From an uncultured Flavobacteriales bacterium (GTDB lineage Bacteria; Bacteroidota; Bacteroidia; Flavobacteriales_D; Crocinitomicaceae): a stretch of 64,000 bases of DNA. This document shows, piece by piece, positions 45,137 through 54,576 of the stretch. The first letter of the stretch is position 1. Each line of letters opens with the position of its first letter. The stretch covers positions 124,001 through 188,000 of the forward strand of contig CAJXJK010000002.1 of NCBI GenBank assembly GCA_913054135.1. The letters are read 5' to 3'. The notes beneath the pieces are model-generated. The model saw only the letters and a list, made by a program, of their open reading frames with translations, searched no databases and was not told the DNA's origin. The translations under genes and the position numbers were made by a program.

Positions 45137-45706
45137 CTAGTAATATACGTTAAATAAAAACTGATTGATAAATCCCGAAACATAGTGAACGATTAGAACC
45201 AAAATTGGACCTACTATTACTGCTGACTCTTTTTTAATCCCCATAAGAATATGAGCACCTAAACCAAGAATAACCCCGGCACCTATTGACCCTAACAAAC
45301 CAAATAATTGACCTCCCGACCACAGAAATGATGATAATACGCTTGCCATTACAATTGGTAAAGACGAACTACCAACAAGCCCCATAACCAATTGCCAGTC
45401 TGCATGCTTGCCCTCAGCTGCTTGGTTTATTGCTACATGCGTAAAAACCAGAAGTAATACATTGAAAACAAGAATCGACACAATTAGAGACGATAAGAAT
45501 TCTCCCATAATTCCACCATAGTAACCCATCATTATAATAAGGCTAAGAAGTTTGATGCCAATTTGAAAACCTATTGACATGAAGAAAGTTCCATATCCGA
45601 TTTTATCTTTATTTGGGTCGTCTCGAAGTATAGAGAAATTCTCCTCTGGTTTAAATGTTGTCTTAAAGAAATAGTCAGATGCTTTCATTCTTCTAAATCG
45701 ATTCAT
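45137..45706 (-). CDS. Yip1-like multi-pass membrane protein, possibly truncated
   Basis: A 189-residue membrane protein with five predicted helices, including GTFFMSIGFQIGIKLLSLII, SSLIVSILVFNVLLLVF and the Gly-rich LGSIGAGVILGLGAHIL. The N-terminal cytoplasmic part ends FKPEENFSILRDDP. The pattern is that of bacterial Yip1/YIP1-family proteins, whose role is unknown. The gene stops with TAG after NQFLFNVYY, but an in-frame continuation of 42 codons contains another membrane helix (see 45008-45121). A possible full-length form would have about 230 residues. Confidence 0.7.
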   Translation of the reverse strand: MNRFRRMKASDYFFKTTFKPEENFSILRDDPNKDKIGYGTFFMSIGFQIGIKLLSLIIMMGYYGGIMGEFLSSLIVSILVFNVLLLVFTHVAINQAAEGKHADWQLVMGLVGSSSLPIVMASVLSSFLWSGGQLFGLLGSIGAGVILGLGAHILMGIKKESAVIVGPILVLIVHYVSGFINQFLFNVYY

Positions 45707-45874
45707 TTATGGATTTGCGAATTGAATCTAATAAGAATAATCGAAACACACCAAAAAGGCGGGATTTTCATTCGTCTACAGTTTTTCAGTATTGGACGAA
45801 TCGTCATCTTTTTGCCTTGACTCATGTCTTACAATGTTCTAACTTAAAAGGAAACCAATTCAAAATCCTTCGAT

Positions 45875-47341
45875 ATGACAACTTCAAACTTAGCTCTGGC
45901 AGCACTTTCACTCTTATCTTCTGCAGTATTTGCACAAGATTATCAAACCATCAAATCAAACTCGATTCCTTTCTTCATTACCACAGGAGGGGATTACTTT
46001 TTAGCGAATCGAATAGATCAAGTTCAGTCAATCGGCACTGACTCAACATTTTATCCTTTTCAATCAATTAGAGAAAATGATTCTCTCAATTCAGGAGATC
46101 CTTGCAAGTATTATTTAGGTCATTCTTGGATGGGAGAAAAAATTGAAATTCACCCAAACGGAGAAAATGTTTTCTACAACAAGGACAATGAATCAATTAC
46201 TATTCAAACTCTCGCGGCACTCAGCGATACCTTCAATGTTTACACCTATCAAAACGGTGATTGGATTGACGGTACTGTTTCTTCAATTCTTGAAGTCACA
46301 ATATTTGGAGAAATAGACACCATCAAAACCATAGATCTTTTCAGTAACGCACCTCTGAATCTGACAGACCCGAGATTCGTGATATCAAAGAATCATGGAA
46401 TTATAGAACTCTTTGCACCATATAGCTTTCCCGAGCCTTACGAGGGCTCTGCTGCCATTGACACTCCTAACATGTATCCGACTGCTCACACGAACAACTT
46501 TAGCTTAGTCGGTATAAACGGAACTGGTTTCTCAAAACCAACGATTGGAGGAATTCATGACTTCAACATTGGTGATCAACATCAATTTTCATATGAAGAG
46601 GAAGTTGCAAACAGCTCTTATATTGAAGAGTTTGAGGAGATTGAAATTCAAAATAAATTCGTTTGGGGGAACGATTCTGTGGTCTACTTCATCACTAGAA
46701 AGGGACACAAGAAAACCATTGACCTAGTGAACTCAAGTACATCAATCACTCAATACCCGGGTAATGTTGAATCAATTAGCTATTCACAACTTGATCAATG
46801 GCAAAATGACTTTTTACCAGAAGAGTTTAATGGTGTAGATGGTTGGAATTCCCTTTTTTTAAATGAATGTGGAGATGTTGAAGAACGAGTAAATACCGAA
46901 TCAATATCTTGGCAAGGAAGCGGATCATGTTTAGAAGTCACTGAAACTCCATACTCTTATACTTCATTTATAGAAGGTGTCGGAGTTGTTGGCCCCACAA
47001 CGACAAGTACTACAGGTGATTTTTATACCAATAGCGAACTTGTTTTCTACGTGAGAGCGAGTGGAGGCATTTGTGGAAACAAAGAGTTCTTAAACCAATT
47101 AGAACTGCCAGAAATTAATGAATTCAGTCTATTTCCGAACCCAAGCAACACTCAGTTCTCAGTGCAATTGAACGAAATGGCTAACATTAGAATATTCGAC
47201 TTAAGCGGGAAACAGCTTGATTTCAGATCAAATTGCAATGGAATCCAACAGTTTAATCTGGATTTAGAATCGGGAATCTACTTAGTTGAAGTCTCTAACG
47301 CAACCGGAAGAAGTACGCAAAAAATGGAAGTTAGTCATTAG
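45875..47341 (+). CDS. Secreted T9SS-type protein of unknown function
   Basis: A 488-residue exported protein. It has a signal peptide (residues 1-20, ending VFAQ), a beta-rich body with DPCKYYLGHSWMGEK, and a type A T9SS sorting domain at about 415-488 (FSLFPNPSNTQFSVQ ... GIYLVEVSNATGRS). It would therefore be secreted across the outer membrane and released or attached. The body matches no family I recognise. The gene is convergent with the flavoprotein gene with a 4-base overlap. Confidence 0.8.
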   Translation: MTTSNLALAALSLLSSAVFAQDYQTIKSNSIPFFITTGGDYFLANRIDQVQSIGTDSTFYPFQSIRENDSLNSGDPCKYYLGHSWMGEKIEIHPNGENVFYNKDNESITIQTLAALSDTFNVYTYQNGDWIDGTVSSILEVTIFGEIDTIKTIDLFSNAPLNLTDPRFVISKNHGIIELFAPYSFPEPYEGSAAIDTPNMYPTAHTNNFSLVGINGTGFSKPTIGGIHDFNIGDQHQFSYEEEVANSSYIEEFEEIEIQNKFVWGNDSVVYFITRKGHKKTIDLVNSSTSITQYPGNVESISYSQLDQWQNDFLPEEFNGVDGWNSLFLNECGDVEERVNTESISWQGSGSCLEVTETPYSYTSFIEGVGVVGPTTTSTTGDFYTNSELVFYVRASGGICGNKEFLNQLELPEINEFSLFPNPSNTQFSVQLNEMANIRIFDLSGKQLDFRSNCNGIQQFNLDLESGIYLVEVSNATGRSTQKMEVSH

Positions 47342-48546
47342 GCTAGCTTCCCAGCTATAAAGGCTGTTGTCCAACATGCTTGGAAGTTGTAGCCACCTGT
47401 TATCCCATCTATATCCATTACCTCTCCGGTAAAATATAGGTTGGGAACTACTTTTGATTGCATAGAATTAAAGTCAATTGACTCTAAACTTACGCCTCCA
47501 CAAGTAACAAACTCTTCTTTAAAGGTTGTTTTACCCTTCACTTGGTAGATATCATTCGTAAGGACGTTAACTAGCTTGTTGAGGCCTTTTTTACCTAACT
47601 CAGGCCATTTTTTAGTTGCAGCTAGGTCAGACTTCTCTAGAAGATAAATCCAAAGTCGCTCTGGAACCCCATAAGGTTTGATGCTACTTAGTTGTTTAGC
47701 TGGATGTTCTTCAATGATTTCCCTGACCACATTCGCCACAATCTCATTATTCAGTTCATTTACCCAGTTCACCTGAATCTTGAATTCGTAATCTAAATCT
47801 TTTAGTATTCTAGCCCCAAATGCTGAGAGCTTCAAAATTGCCGGACCACTCATCCCCCAATGGGTAAGAAGTAATGGACCGTCCGACTTTAACTTAGTTC
47901 CCTGTATAGCAACTTTCGTTTCGTTCACCACAATCCCCATTAGTTCAGTTGATTTCTCATCCGGCATATTGAAAGTAAATAATGAAGGAACGGGTTCTTC
48001 TATTTTGTGTCCTAAGTCTGCCAACCATTTCAAACCTGAAAGCTTTGGAGAGCCTCCAGTTGCAACAATCACCTTGTCAAACACCTCAACGTCATCTTCA
48101 CCAAAATGCAATACGATTTCTTCTCCTAGTGATTGTAATTTCTGAATTCCTCTACTCAGCTGTACATTAATTCCTAGTCTCACCACTTCTGCCATAAAGC
48201 AATCAATGATTGATTGAGATTCTTGTGACTCAGGAAATACGCAGGCATCAGATTGCGTGACCAATGGCACACCTCTCTCAGTTAGCCATGTTTGCATATC
48301 TTGAGTACTGAATTTAGTGAAAGCGTTTTTCAGTTTCTTTCCACCTCTTGGATATGCCTCTGATAATAATTTGATTGAAGTCTCAGAGTTGGTAACATTA
48401 CATCTACCTCCTCCTGATATCTTCACTTTTGAAAGAAAGCGTTTTGATTTCTCGTAAATCGTTACCTCAGCCGAAGGATGATTTTCTTTTACTTGAATTG
48501 CAGAGAAGAAACCTCCTGCTCCACCTCCAATGATTGCTACTCTCAC
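47338..48546 (-). CDS. BaiN/HI0933-like NAD(P)/FAD-dependent oxidoreductase
   Basis: A 402-residue flavoprotein. The N-terminal dinucleotide site is VAIIGGGAGGFFSAI, followed by the KVKISGGGRCNVTNS signature of the HI0933-like family, and a C-terminal site VVPNLYFTGEVMDIDGITGG. The family is uncharacterised in most bacteria; BaiN acts on bile acids in gut clostridia, which is not implied here. It starts with GTG, overlapping by one base the stop of the small membrane protein upstream, so alaS, that protein and this gene form an operon. Confidence 0.9.
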   Translation of the reverse strand: MRVAIIGGGAGGFFSAIQVKENHPSAEVTIYEKSKRFLSKVKISGGGRCNVTNSETSIKLLSEAYPRGGKKLKNAFTKFSTQDMQTWLTERGVPLVTQSDACVFPESQESQSIIDCFMAEVVRLGINVQLSRGIQKLQSLGEEIVLHFGEDDVEVFDKVIVATGGSPKLSGLKWLADLGHKIEEPVPSLFTFNMPDEKSTELMGIVVNETKVAIQGTKLKSDGPLLLTHWGMSGPAILKLSAFGARILKDLDYEFKIQVNWVNELNNEIVANVVREIIEEHPAKQLSSIKPYGVPERLWIYLLEKSDLAATKKWPELGKKGLNKLVNVLTNDIYQVKGKTTFKEEFVTCGGVSLESIDFNSMQSKVVPNLYFTGEVMDIDGITGGYNFQACWTTAFIAGKLA

Positions 48547-48713
48547 TACTCTTTACCCTTCTTTCTTTTCTTTGAATAAGAATATCCGATATAAAAGAAA
48601 ACTGCCGCAACAACTAATGTCCACCAAAAGGCGGCAATAAATTTGAGCACCAAAACAATAGCAACAACTGCCAATATTAAGTAAAATATGATTTTTGTCT
48701 TATTCCCTTCCAT
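48546..48713 (-). CDS. Small membrane protein between alaS and the flavoprotein gene
   Basis: A 55-residue protein: MEGNKTKIIFYLILAVVAIV followed by a second hydrophobic stretch and a strongly basic tail (SKKRKKGKE). Two closely spaced membrane helices are likely. The ATG at 48713 lies 3 bases after the alaS stop, and its TAG shares a base with the GTG of the downstream gene, which strongly suggests it is translated. No family is recognised. Confidence 0.7.
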   Translation of the reverse strand: MEGNKTKIIFYLILAVVAIVLVLKFIAAFWWTLVVAAVFFYIGYSYSKKRKKGKE

Positions 48714-48716
48714 GTT

Positions 48717-51335
48717 CTAACTTAAGATAATTCCTTCAATATGACTAATTGCCTGTGGTAAACCTGAAGCATCTTTTCCTCCAGCAGTAGCAAAGAAAGG
48801 CTGTCCGCCTCCGCCTCCTTGAATATGCTTTGCAGCTTCTCTTACTAGATTGCCTGCATGAAAATCTTTCTCTTTAGCCAATTCATCTGAAATAACAACA
48901 CTGATGGTGGCTTTTCCATCAGCCCTTCCTCCAATTACAGCAAACAAGTTATCCACTTCACCTTTTAATTGGAAGCACAAGTCTTTAATAGAACCACCGT
49001 CCATATCGAGAATTTCAGAAACATAATTAATTCCACCTTTATCTTCAACCTTAGCAAGGACATCAGCTTTGATTTGTTTCACTTGACCTTTCTTCAAAGC
49101 CTCAATCTCTTTAGACATTTTGGTGTTTTTATCCATCAAGTCTTGAACTGCAGCAACCATGTTCTTAGGCTTCTTCAACAACTCAGAGAGCTCATTAAAT
49201 TGATGAGCCCTTTCTCTAAAGTAATTATCAGCTGTGTCTGAAGTAATTGCTTCAATTCTTCTAACACCTGCAGCCACCGATCCTTCTGAAGTTATCTTCA
49301 ACGATCTTATATCTCCTGTAGACTTCACGTGAGTTCCACCACATAACTCAACCGAATTACCAAATTGAATTACTCTAACAAGATCTCCATACTTTTCACC
49401 AAATAATGCCATTGCACCAAGCTCCTTAGCAACTTCCATTGGAACTGCTCTGCGCTCGTTCAACTCAATATTTGCACGGATATCTTCATTGATTTGCTGC
49501 TCAATCTCTAACAACTCTTCTTCGGTCACCTTTGAGAAGTGAGAAAAATCAAAACGTAAATAATCTGCATTTACCAAAGAACCTTTTTGTTCAACATGAG
49601 TCCCAAGTTTCTCTCTTAGCGCATGATGCAATAAGTGAGTTGCTGTATGATTCGCTTCTGAAAGTCTTCTTGCATTAGCGCTCACCTTAGCTCTAAATTT
49701 TACTGTAAGATGCTTTGGAAGGTCTTTAGCAAAATGAATTATTAAGTTGTTTTCCCTTTTCGTATCAAAGATTCCAACCTTTTCTTCTGCCGACTCAATA
49801 ACTCCTTTATCTCCTACTTGCCCTCCACCTTCAGCATAGAAAGGCGTTAAGTTAAACGCTAGTTGATAGAATTCTTTATTCTTCTGTTTTACTTTTCTAT
49901 ATTTTGTAATGTAGATGTCAGCTTCAAGCAAGTCATAACCAACAAATTCTTCAACATCATCTTCTCTAACTACAACCCAGTCATCAGATTCAACTGCTGA
50001 TGCCGCTCTTGATCTATCTTTTTGTTTGTTCAATTCAATGGCAAATCCATCTTCATCAATTTCTAAATCATTCTCTCTTGCAATCAATGCTGTAAGGTCT
50101 TTAGGGAAACCAAAAGTGTCAAACAGCTCAAATACTGCTGCACCATTTAGTTGCTTTTCACCTGCCTTTTTTGCGTTATCTATCAAGGTCTGGATTTTTC
50201 CTAAACCTGTTTCTAAGGTTCTAAAAAATGAAACCTCCTCTTCATGTATCACCTTATGAATCAAATCTTTCTGAGCAGTCAACTCAGGAAAAGCTTCACC
50301 CATTGAAGCCGACAATTCATCCGCTAAATGATAGATAAAAGGTTCTTTTACCCCCAATGTTTGATAGCCATATCTTATTGCTCTTCTCAAGATTCTTCTA
50401 ATCACATATCCTGCACCCGTATTTGATGGCAATTGACCATCAGCAATCGAGAATGCAATAGCACGAACGTGATCTGCCACAACTCTCAATGCTATGTCTT
50501 TCTCTTCAGTCTCGCCATATTTCTTACCAGACACTTTCTCTAAGCTTTGAATTAGAGCTTGGAAAAGATCAATGTCATAATTTGATTGCTTTGCTTGCAT
50601 CACCATAGCCAAACGCTCTAGCCCCATTCCGGTATCTACATGGGTGTTTGGTAAGTTCTCCAAACTTCCGTTTGCTTTTCTGTTATACTGCATGAACACA
50701 AGGTTCCAAATCTCAATAACTTGCGGGTGGTCCATGTTTACCAATGATTTCCCATCAACTTTTGCTCTCTCCTCTTCGTTTCTGATATCTACATGTATTT
50801 CAGAACAAGGTCCACAAGGTCCGGTTTCACCCATTTCCCAGAAGTTATCTTTTTTATTTGCTTTGATTATTCTATCAGGATCAATGTATTTTGTCCAGAT
50901 GTTCATTGAGTCATTATCCAGAGACAAACCATCAGCCTCATCCCCTTCAAAAACAGTCACATAAATTCTTTCTTTATCTAACTTATACACATCTATTAAC
51001 AATTCCCAAGCCCAAGCGATTGCTTCCTCTTTAAAATAGTCTCCAAAAGACCAATTTCCGAGCATTTCGAACATGGTATGATGATAAGTATCAACGCCCA
51101 CTTCTTCTAAATCATTATGCTTTCCTGAAACACGAAGACACTTCTGAGTATTAGTCACACGCTTCGTTTGGGCTTCATTATACCCTAAGAAATAATCCTT
51201 AAACTGGTTCATTCCAGCATTGGTAAACATCAGTGTTGGGTCGTTTTTCACAACCATTGGAGCTGATGACTGAATTTGATGTCCTTTTGACTCAAAAAAG
51301 TCCAAAAATGTGGTTCGTATGTCGTTGATTTTCAT
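48717..51335 (-). CDS. alaS: Alanine-tRNA ligase
   Basis: Charges tRNA-Ala. The 872-residue protein has the class II core (FFESKGHQIQSSAP, TLMFTNAGMNQFKDYFLG), the editing-domain zinc site HTATHLLHHAL and CGGTHV, and the C-terminal DHHA1-type domain ending HIEGIILS. Length is normal. A promoter element on the minus strand at 51370-51377 drives it and is nested with the promoter of the divergent M23 peptidase. The downstream small membrane protein and flavoprotein genes are probably co-transcribed. Confidence 0.97.
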   Translation of the reverse strand: MKINDIRTTFLDFFESKGHQIQSSAPMVVKNDPTLMFTNAGMNQFKDYFLGYNEAQTKRVTNTQKCLRVSGKHNDLEEVGVDTYHHTMFEMLGNWSFGDYFKEEAIAWAWELLIDVYKLDKERIYVTVFEGDEADGLSLDNDSMNIWTKYIDPDRIIKANKKDNFWEMGETGPCGPCSEIHVDIRNEEERAKVDGKSLVNMDHPQVIEIWNLVFMQYNRKANGSLENLPNTHVDTGMGLERLAMVMQAKQSNYDIDLFQALIQSLEKVSGKKYGETEEKDIALRVVADHVRAIAFSIADGQLPSNTGAGYVIRRILRRAIRYGYQTLGVKEPFIYHLADELSASMGEAFPELTAQKDLIHKVIHEEEVSFFRTLETGLGKIQTLIDNAKKAGEKQLNGAAVFELFDTFGFPKDLTALIARENDLEIDEDGFAIELNKQKDRSRAASAVESDDWVVVREDDVEEFVGYDLLEADIYITKYRKVKQKNKEFYQLAFNLTPFYAEGGGQVGDKGVIESAEEKVGIFDTKRENNLIIHFAKDLPKHLTVKFRAKVSANARRLSEANHTATHLLHHALREKLGTHVEQKGSLVNADYLRFDFSHFSKVTEEELLEIEQQINEDIRANIELNERRAVPMEVAKELGAMALFGEKYGDLVRVIQFGNSVELCGGTHVKSTGDIRSLKITSEGSVAAGVRRIEAITSDTADNYFRERAHQFNELSELLKKPKNMVAAVQDLMDKNTKMSKEIEALKKGQVKQIKADVLAKVEDKGGINYVSEILDMDGGSIKDLCFQLKGEVDNLFAVIGGRADGKATISVVISDELAKEKDFHAGNLVREAAKHIQGGGGGQPFFATAGGKDASGLPQAISHIEGIILS

Positions 51336-51366
51336 CTAAATAATTTGTTAACGATTGTTAATCGAA

Positions 51367-51396
51367 TTGCAAATCTACCTTTTATAGCTAAATTTG
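51367..51396 (+). promoter_or_regulatory. Full promoter for the M23 peptidase (TTG-N19-TAAATTTG)
   Basis: TTG (51367-51369) and TAAATTTG (51389-51396) are separated by 19 bases, the ideal Bacteroidota arrangement. The start at 51451 is 54 bases downstream of the -7 element. Confidence 0.7.
51370..51377 (-). promoter_or_regulatory. -7 promoter element (TAGATTTG) for alaS
   Basis: Perfect TAnnTTTG on the minus strand 34 bases before the alaS ATG. It touches the -33 box of the divergent M23 promoter, so both polymerases could not bind together. Confidence 0.6.
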
Positions 51397-51450
51397 CCTT
51401 CAGAAAACAGATGTTTTTCTTAACCAAGAAGCAGTAAAAACTAGATTGCT

Positions 51451-52428
51451 ATGCGCAAAGAGAAGTTTAAATATAATCCTGAAACCTTATCATATGATAA
51501 GGTTGAAGTTACATGGGGAGAGAGATTATTAAAGATTTCTTTAGTAGTTGCTCCGGCTATTCTATTAGCCTTTGTGATGCAAATTGCAATATCTAGTTTA
51601 GGACTTTTTAAAAGTAGCAAGGAAGCACAACTAGAGCGAGAGAATGAATTTTTAAACTCTCAATTAACTGAAATGAATTCTGATCTTGCCTTATCTCTGG
51701 CCGTTTTGAAAGATATTGAGGATAGAGACAATAACATTTACCGCCAAATATTTAATGCTGAGAAATATCCAGATGCTCTTAGAGAAATGGGGACTGGGGG
51801 ATCTGATAAGTATGATGAATTGATGGGTTATCAAACTTCTGAAAAAGTAATTGAGAATTCAAAAATGATTGATGCACTTGAGAAAGCGCTTTATGCTCAA
51901 TCAAAATCATTTGATGAAGTAATTGACTTAGCAAAAGAAAAAGAGCAAATGCTTGCTTCTATACCAGCTATTCAGCCAGTATCCAACCAAGACTTAACGA
52001 GACTATCTTCAGGGTTTGGATTTAGAATTGACCCAATATACAAGACTAAGAAAATGCACACTGGTCTTGATTTCACGGCAGATACAGGAACACCCGTTTA
52101 CGCTTCAGGAAACGGAAAAGTGATAGAATGTGAAGTTAAAAAATGGGGATATGGTCAATCGGTAATCATTGATCACGGATATGGATACAAAACGAGATAC
52201 GCTCATCTTAGCGAATTTAAATGCAAAGTGGGTGACGAAGTACTAAGAGGACAAGAAATAGGACTAGTAGGCTCAACAGGTAAGTCTACAGCTCCACATC
52301 TACATTATGAAGTAATGAAGAACGGACAAAAAATTGATCCTATTCACTTCTTTCACTCAGACATCTCGCCTGAAGAATATGAAAAGCTTATTGAGATGGC
52401 AGGTAACGCCAACCAGTCATTTGATTAA
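51451..52428 (+). CDS. M23-family peptidoglycan endopeptidase
   Basis: A 325-residue inner-membrane-anchored peptidase. One membrane helix (SLVVAPAILLAFVMQIAI, about 31-48) is followed by a coiled coil and a C-terminal lysostaphin-type domain with the zinc and catalytic residues in MHTGLDFTADTGTPV, RYAHLSEF and PHLHYEVMKNGQ. It would cut peptide crosslinks in the wall during growth. The helix suggests it acts in the periplasm from the inner membrane. The gene is divergent from alaS and ends at a strong terminator. Confidence 0.93.
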   Translation: MRKEKFKYNPETLSYDKVEVTWGERLLKISLVVAPAILLAFVMQIAISSLGLFKSSKEAQLERENEFLNSQLTEMNSDLALSLAVLKDIEDRDNNIYRQIFNAEKYPDALREMGTGGSDKYDELMGYQTSEKVIENSKMIDALEKALYAQSKSFDEVIDLAKEKEQMLASIPAIQPVSNQDLTRLSSGFGFRIDPIYKTKKMHTGLDFTADTGTPVYASGNGKVIECEVKKWGYGQSVIIDHGYGYKTRYAHLSEFKCKVGDEVLRGQEIGLVGSTGKSTAPHLHYEVMKNGQKIDPIHFFHSDISPEEYEKLIEMAGNANQSFD

Positions 52429-52446
52429 AGAATAAAGACCTTATCT

Positions 52447-52484
52447 AATCCCTCATTCTGAGCTTCAGATGAGGGATTTTTTTT
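52447..52484 (+). terminator. Intrinsic terminator after the M23 peptidase gene
   Basis: AATCCCTCAT (52447-52456) pairs perfectly with ATGAGGGATT (52469-52478), followed by a run of Ts to 52484. Confidence 0.88.
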
Positions 52485-52584
52485 ATCCTATTTCATAGAC
52501 GAAATCAATTAACTGGTCTAATAATTAGTGAACACCAAACCTTTTATGCTTTAAAAGGGTTAATATTGCTACAGAGATACACTT

Positions 52585-53628
52585 ATGAAAACATTATTAC
52601 TTTCGGCTTGCTTAATTTCTTCAGCTGCTGGTTTCAGTCAAATACCTTCATACTATGATGGGATTGACTTTTCAGCATCTGCATCAAGCATATACTCACA
52701 ACTTGCTACTCGCGTCACTTCAACACACAATCAAATCACCTACTCTCAATGCTGGGATGCCCTGAAAGAAGCTGATCTGGAGACAGGAAGCACAACTCTC
52801 GTGACACTAGTTTATGGTTACAATGATACCGACGGGGATGTGGTAAACGACAGAACGAGAGATAAAAATAATAATGGCGGAGCAAATGGAGAATGGAACA
52901 GAGAACACGTCTTTCCAAAATCACTTGCTAATCCTGACTTAGGAGACACGGGTGCAGGCGCAGATGCCCACAACTTAAGAGCATGTGATGTTCAACAGAA
53001 CGGAAATAGAGGTAATAAGCTATTTGCTGATGCCGGCGGAAACGCAGGCCCGGTGAGCACAAACTGGTATCCTGGAGATGAATGGAAAGGCGATTGTGCT
53101 AGAATCATTATGTACATGTATTTGAGATATGGAACTAGATGTGTTCCTGCTGACGTAGGTACTGGAACAGTAAACTCTTCAGATCCCAACATGGTTAACT
53201 TATTTCTTGACTGGAATAATGATGACCCGGTATCACAATTTGAAAAAGATAGAAATGATGCTTTACAGAATCATCAGGGAAACAGAAACCCATTTATTGA
53301 CAACCCACACATTGCGTATAAAATTTGGGGCGGACCAATTGCTGAAGATACTTGGGGCGGTTTAGGAACTTCTGAAAGCAAGGATGACGTCTTAACAATT
53401 TACCCAAATCCAATTGAAGAAGACTTCTTCTATGTCTCAGGACTAAACACAACTAACCTGGACTCTATAAAGCTGTATTCTATTAGAGGACAGTTAATTA
53501 ATGTGTTTGACTTAAATCAATTAATCAATAATGGTGGAAGCTCTGTTGAACACATTGTTGACGGTACGTACATCCTTTCAATCATTTATGACGACCAAGT
53601 TGTTCAACGCAAAGTTGTTATTCAATGA
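52585..53628 (+). CDS. Secreted endonuclease I (EndA/NucM family) with T9SS sorting tail
   Basis: A 347-residue exported nuclease. The signal peptide (ending SAAGFSQ) is followed by the Endonuclease_1 domain: DRTRDKNNNGGANGEWNREH and HVFPKSLANPD with the catalytic His, then HNLRACDVQQNGNRGN. The C-terminal 75 residues (TIYPNPIEEDFFYV ... VVQRKVVIQ) are a type A T9SS sorting domain. It would digest extracellular DNA, for phosphate or nucleotides. It overlaps the following small gene by four bases. Confidence 0.93.
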   Translation: MKTLLLSACLISSAAGFSQIPSYYDGIDFSASASSIYSQLATRVTSTHNQITYSQCWDALKEADLETGSTTLVTLVYGYNDTDGDVVNDRTRDKNNNGGANGEWNREHVFPKSLANPDLGDTGAGADAHNLRACDVQQNGNRGNKLFADAGGNAGPVSTNWYPGDEWKGDCARIIMYMYLRYGTRCVPADVGTGTVNSSDPNMVNLFLDWNNDDPVSQFEKDRNDALQNHQGNRNPFIDNPHIAYKIWGGPIAEDTWGGLGTSESKDDVLTIYPNPIEEDFFYVSGLNTTNLDSIKLYSIRGQLINVFDLNQLINNGGSSVEHIVDGTYILSIIYDDQVVQRKVVIQ

Positions 53629-53867
53629 ACAGAAAAATAAGATTGATCTGGGACTTTCACGGTGGTGACTCTCAAGGAACCGCAGAACATCACGTTCGTC
53701 ATCTCAAACAATTTATGGAAAGAGAAAACATTGACTGTCACAGGTTCTTTGTTGATTCTGCAGATGACCTTCACAACATGGCCTGCATGACAGTGAATGA
53801 AAAAGACGTAATCATTCTTAGAGACGCACTAAAACCTAACAGAGCTTTAGTAGTAGAAGACAACTAA
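53625..53867 (+). CDS. Small conserved protein of unknown function
   Basis: An 80-residue soluble protein beginning MNRKIRLIWDFHGGDSQGTA, then AEHHVRHLKQFMERENI with clustered histidines, and a final strand NRALVVEDN. I recall similar short proteins in Bacteroidota. The His-rich segment could bind metal. It is translationally coupled to the endonuclease gene (ATGA) and converges with the MBL hydrolase gene, overlapping it by four bases. Confidence 0.75.
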   Translation: MNRKIRLIWDFHGGDSQGTAEHHVRHLKQFMERENIDCHRFFVDSADDLHNMACMTVNEKDVIILRDALKPNRALVVEDN

Positions 53868-54508
53868 TAAGACAAAATGGGATTTGTCATTTTCTCAGCA
53901 CCAATTGTCGTTTCGGGGCCATGACCAGTGTAAACCACCATATCTTCGGGTAATTTGAACATCTTCTCAGTAATCGTTTTCTTCAAAACCTCTAAGTCTC
54001 CTCCAGGTAAGTCGTACCTACCAAATGAGCCTTGAAATAAGACATCTCCATTGATTACAAACTTCTCATTGATTGAGTAGAAAACGACATGCCCTGGGGC
54101 ATGCCCTGGAGTGAAAAGTACTTCAACTTCTGAATTTCCAAATGTTAACTTATCTCCTTCGTTTATAAAATAAGAAGGCTCTGGCGACTGCTGATAACCG
54201 TTAATACCATACATATTTGCAGCTATAGGCATGTGATGAAGTGTCGGTAAATCCAATTCGTTTGCTCCTAACTCTAAACCCCATTCTTGAGCTACAAAAT
54301 AATTACCAAATACGTGATCTAAATGACAATGTGTATTCCATAATTTCACAGGCTTTAAACCATTTTGAACAATGTAGTTTTTCAAGTGTTCTCTTTCTTC
54401 AGGAGCATAACATCCAGGATCAATGATAGCACATTCATTAGTCTCATCACTCAAGATGTACATGTTCTCTGAAAATGGATTATAAGTTAGTTTGTGAATC
54501 TTAATCAT
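53864..54508 (-). CDS. MBL-fold metallo-hydrolase, glyoxalase II-like
   Basis: A 214-residue metallo-beta-lactamase-fold enzyme. The metal motif is NTHCHLDHVFGN, followed by FTPGHAPGHVVFYS and INGDVLFQGSFGR, and the late His in VVYTGHGPETTIG. These match the YcbL/glyoxalase II-like group, which hydrolyses thioesters. Substrate unknown. A promoter element is at 54532-54539. Confidence 0.92.
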   Translation of the reverse strand: MIKIHKLTYNPFSENMYILSDETNECAIIDPGCYAPEEREHLKNYIVQNGLKPVKLWNTHCHLDHVFGNYFVAQEWGLELGANELDLPTLHHMPIAANMYGINGYQQSPEPSYFINEGDKLTFGNSEVEVLFTPGHAPGHVVFYSINEKFVINGDVLFQGSFGRYDLPGGDLEVLKKTITEKMFKLPEDMVVYTGHGPETTIGAEKMTNPILSY

Positions 54509-54531
54509 TTGTTCAATTATTATAGCGACTT

Positions 54532-54539
54532 CAAAGTTA
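54532..54539 (-). promoter_or_regulatory. -7 promoter element (TAACTTTG) for the MBL hydrolase gene
   Basis: Perfect TAnnTTTG on the minus strand 23 bases before the ATG at 54508. The divergent gene at 54577 has a near-consensus TATCTTTA at 54561-54568. Confidence 0.5.
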
Positions 54540-54576
54540 GTTTATCAAATTGGATATTTGTATCTTTATATCTTAG

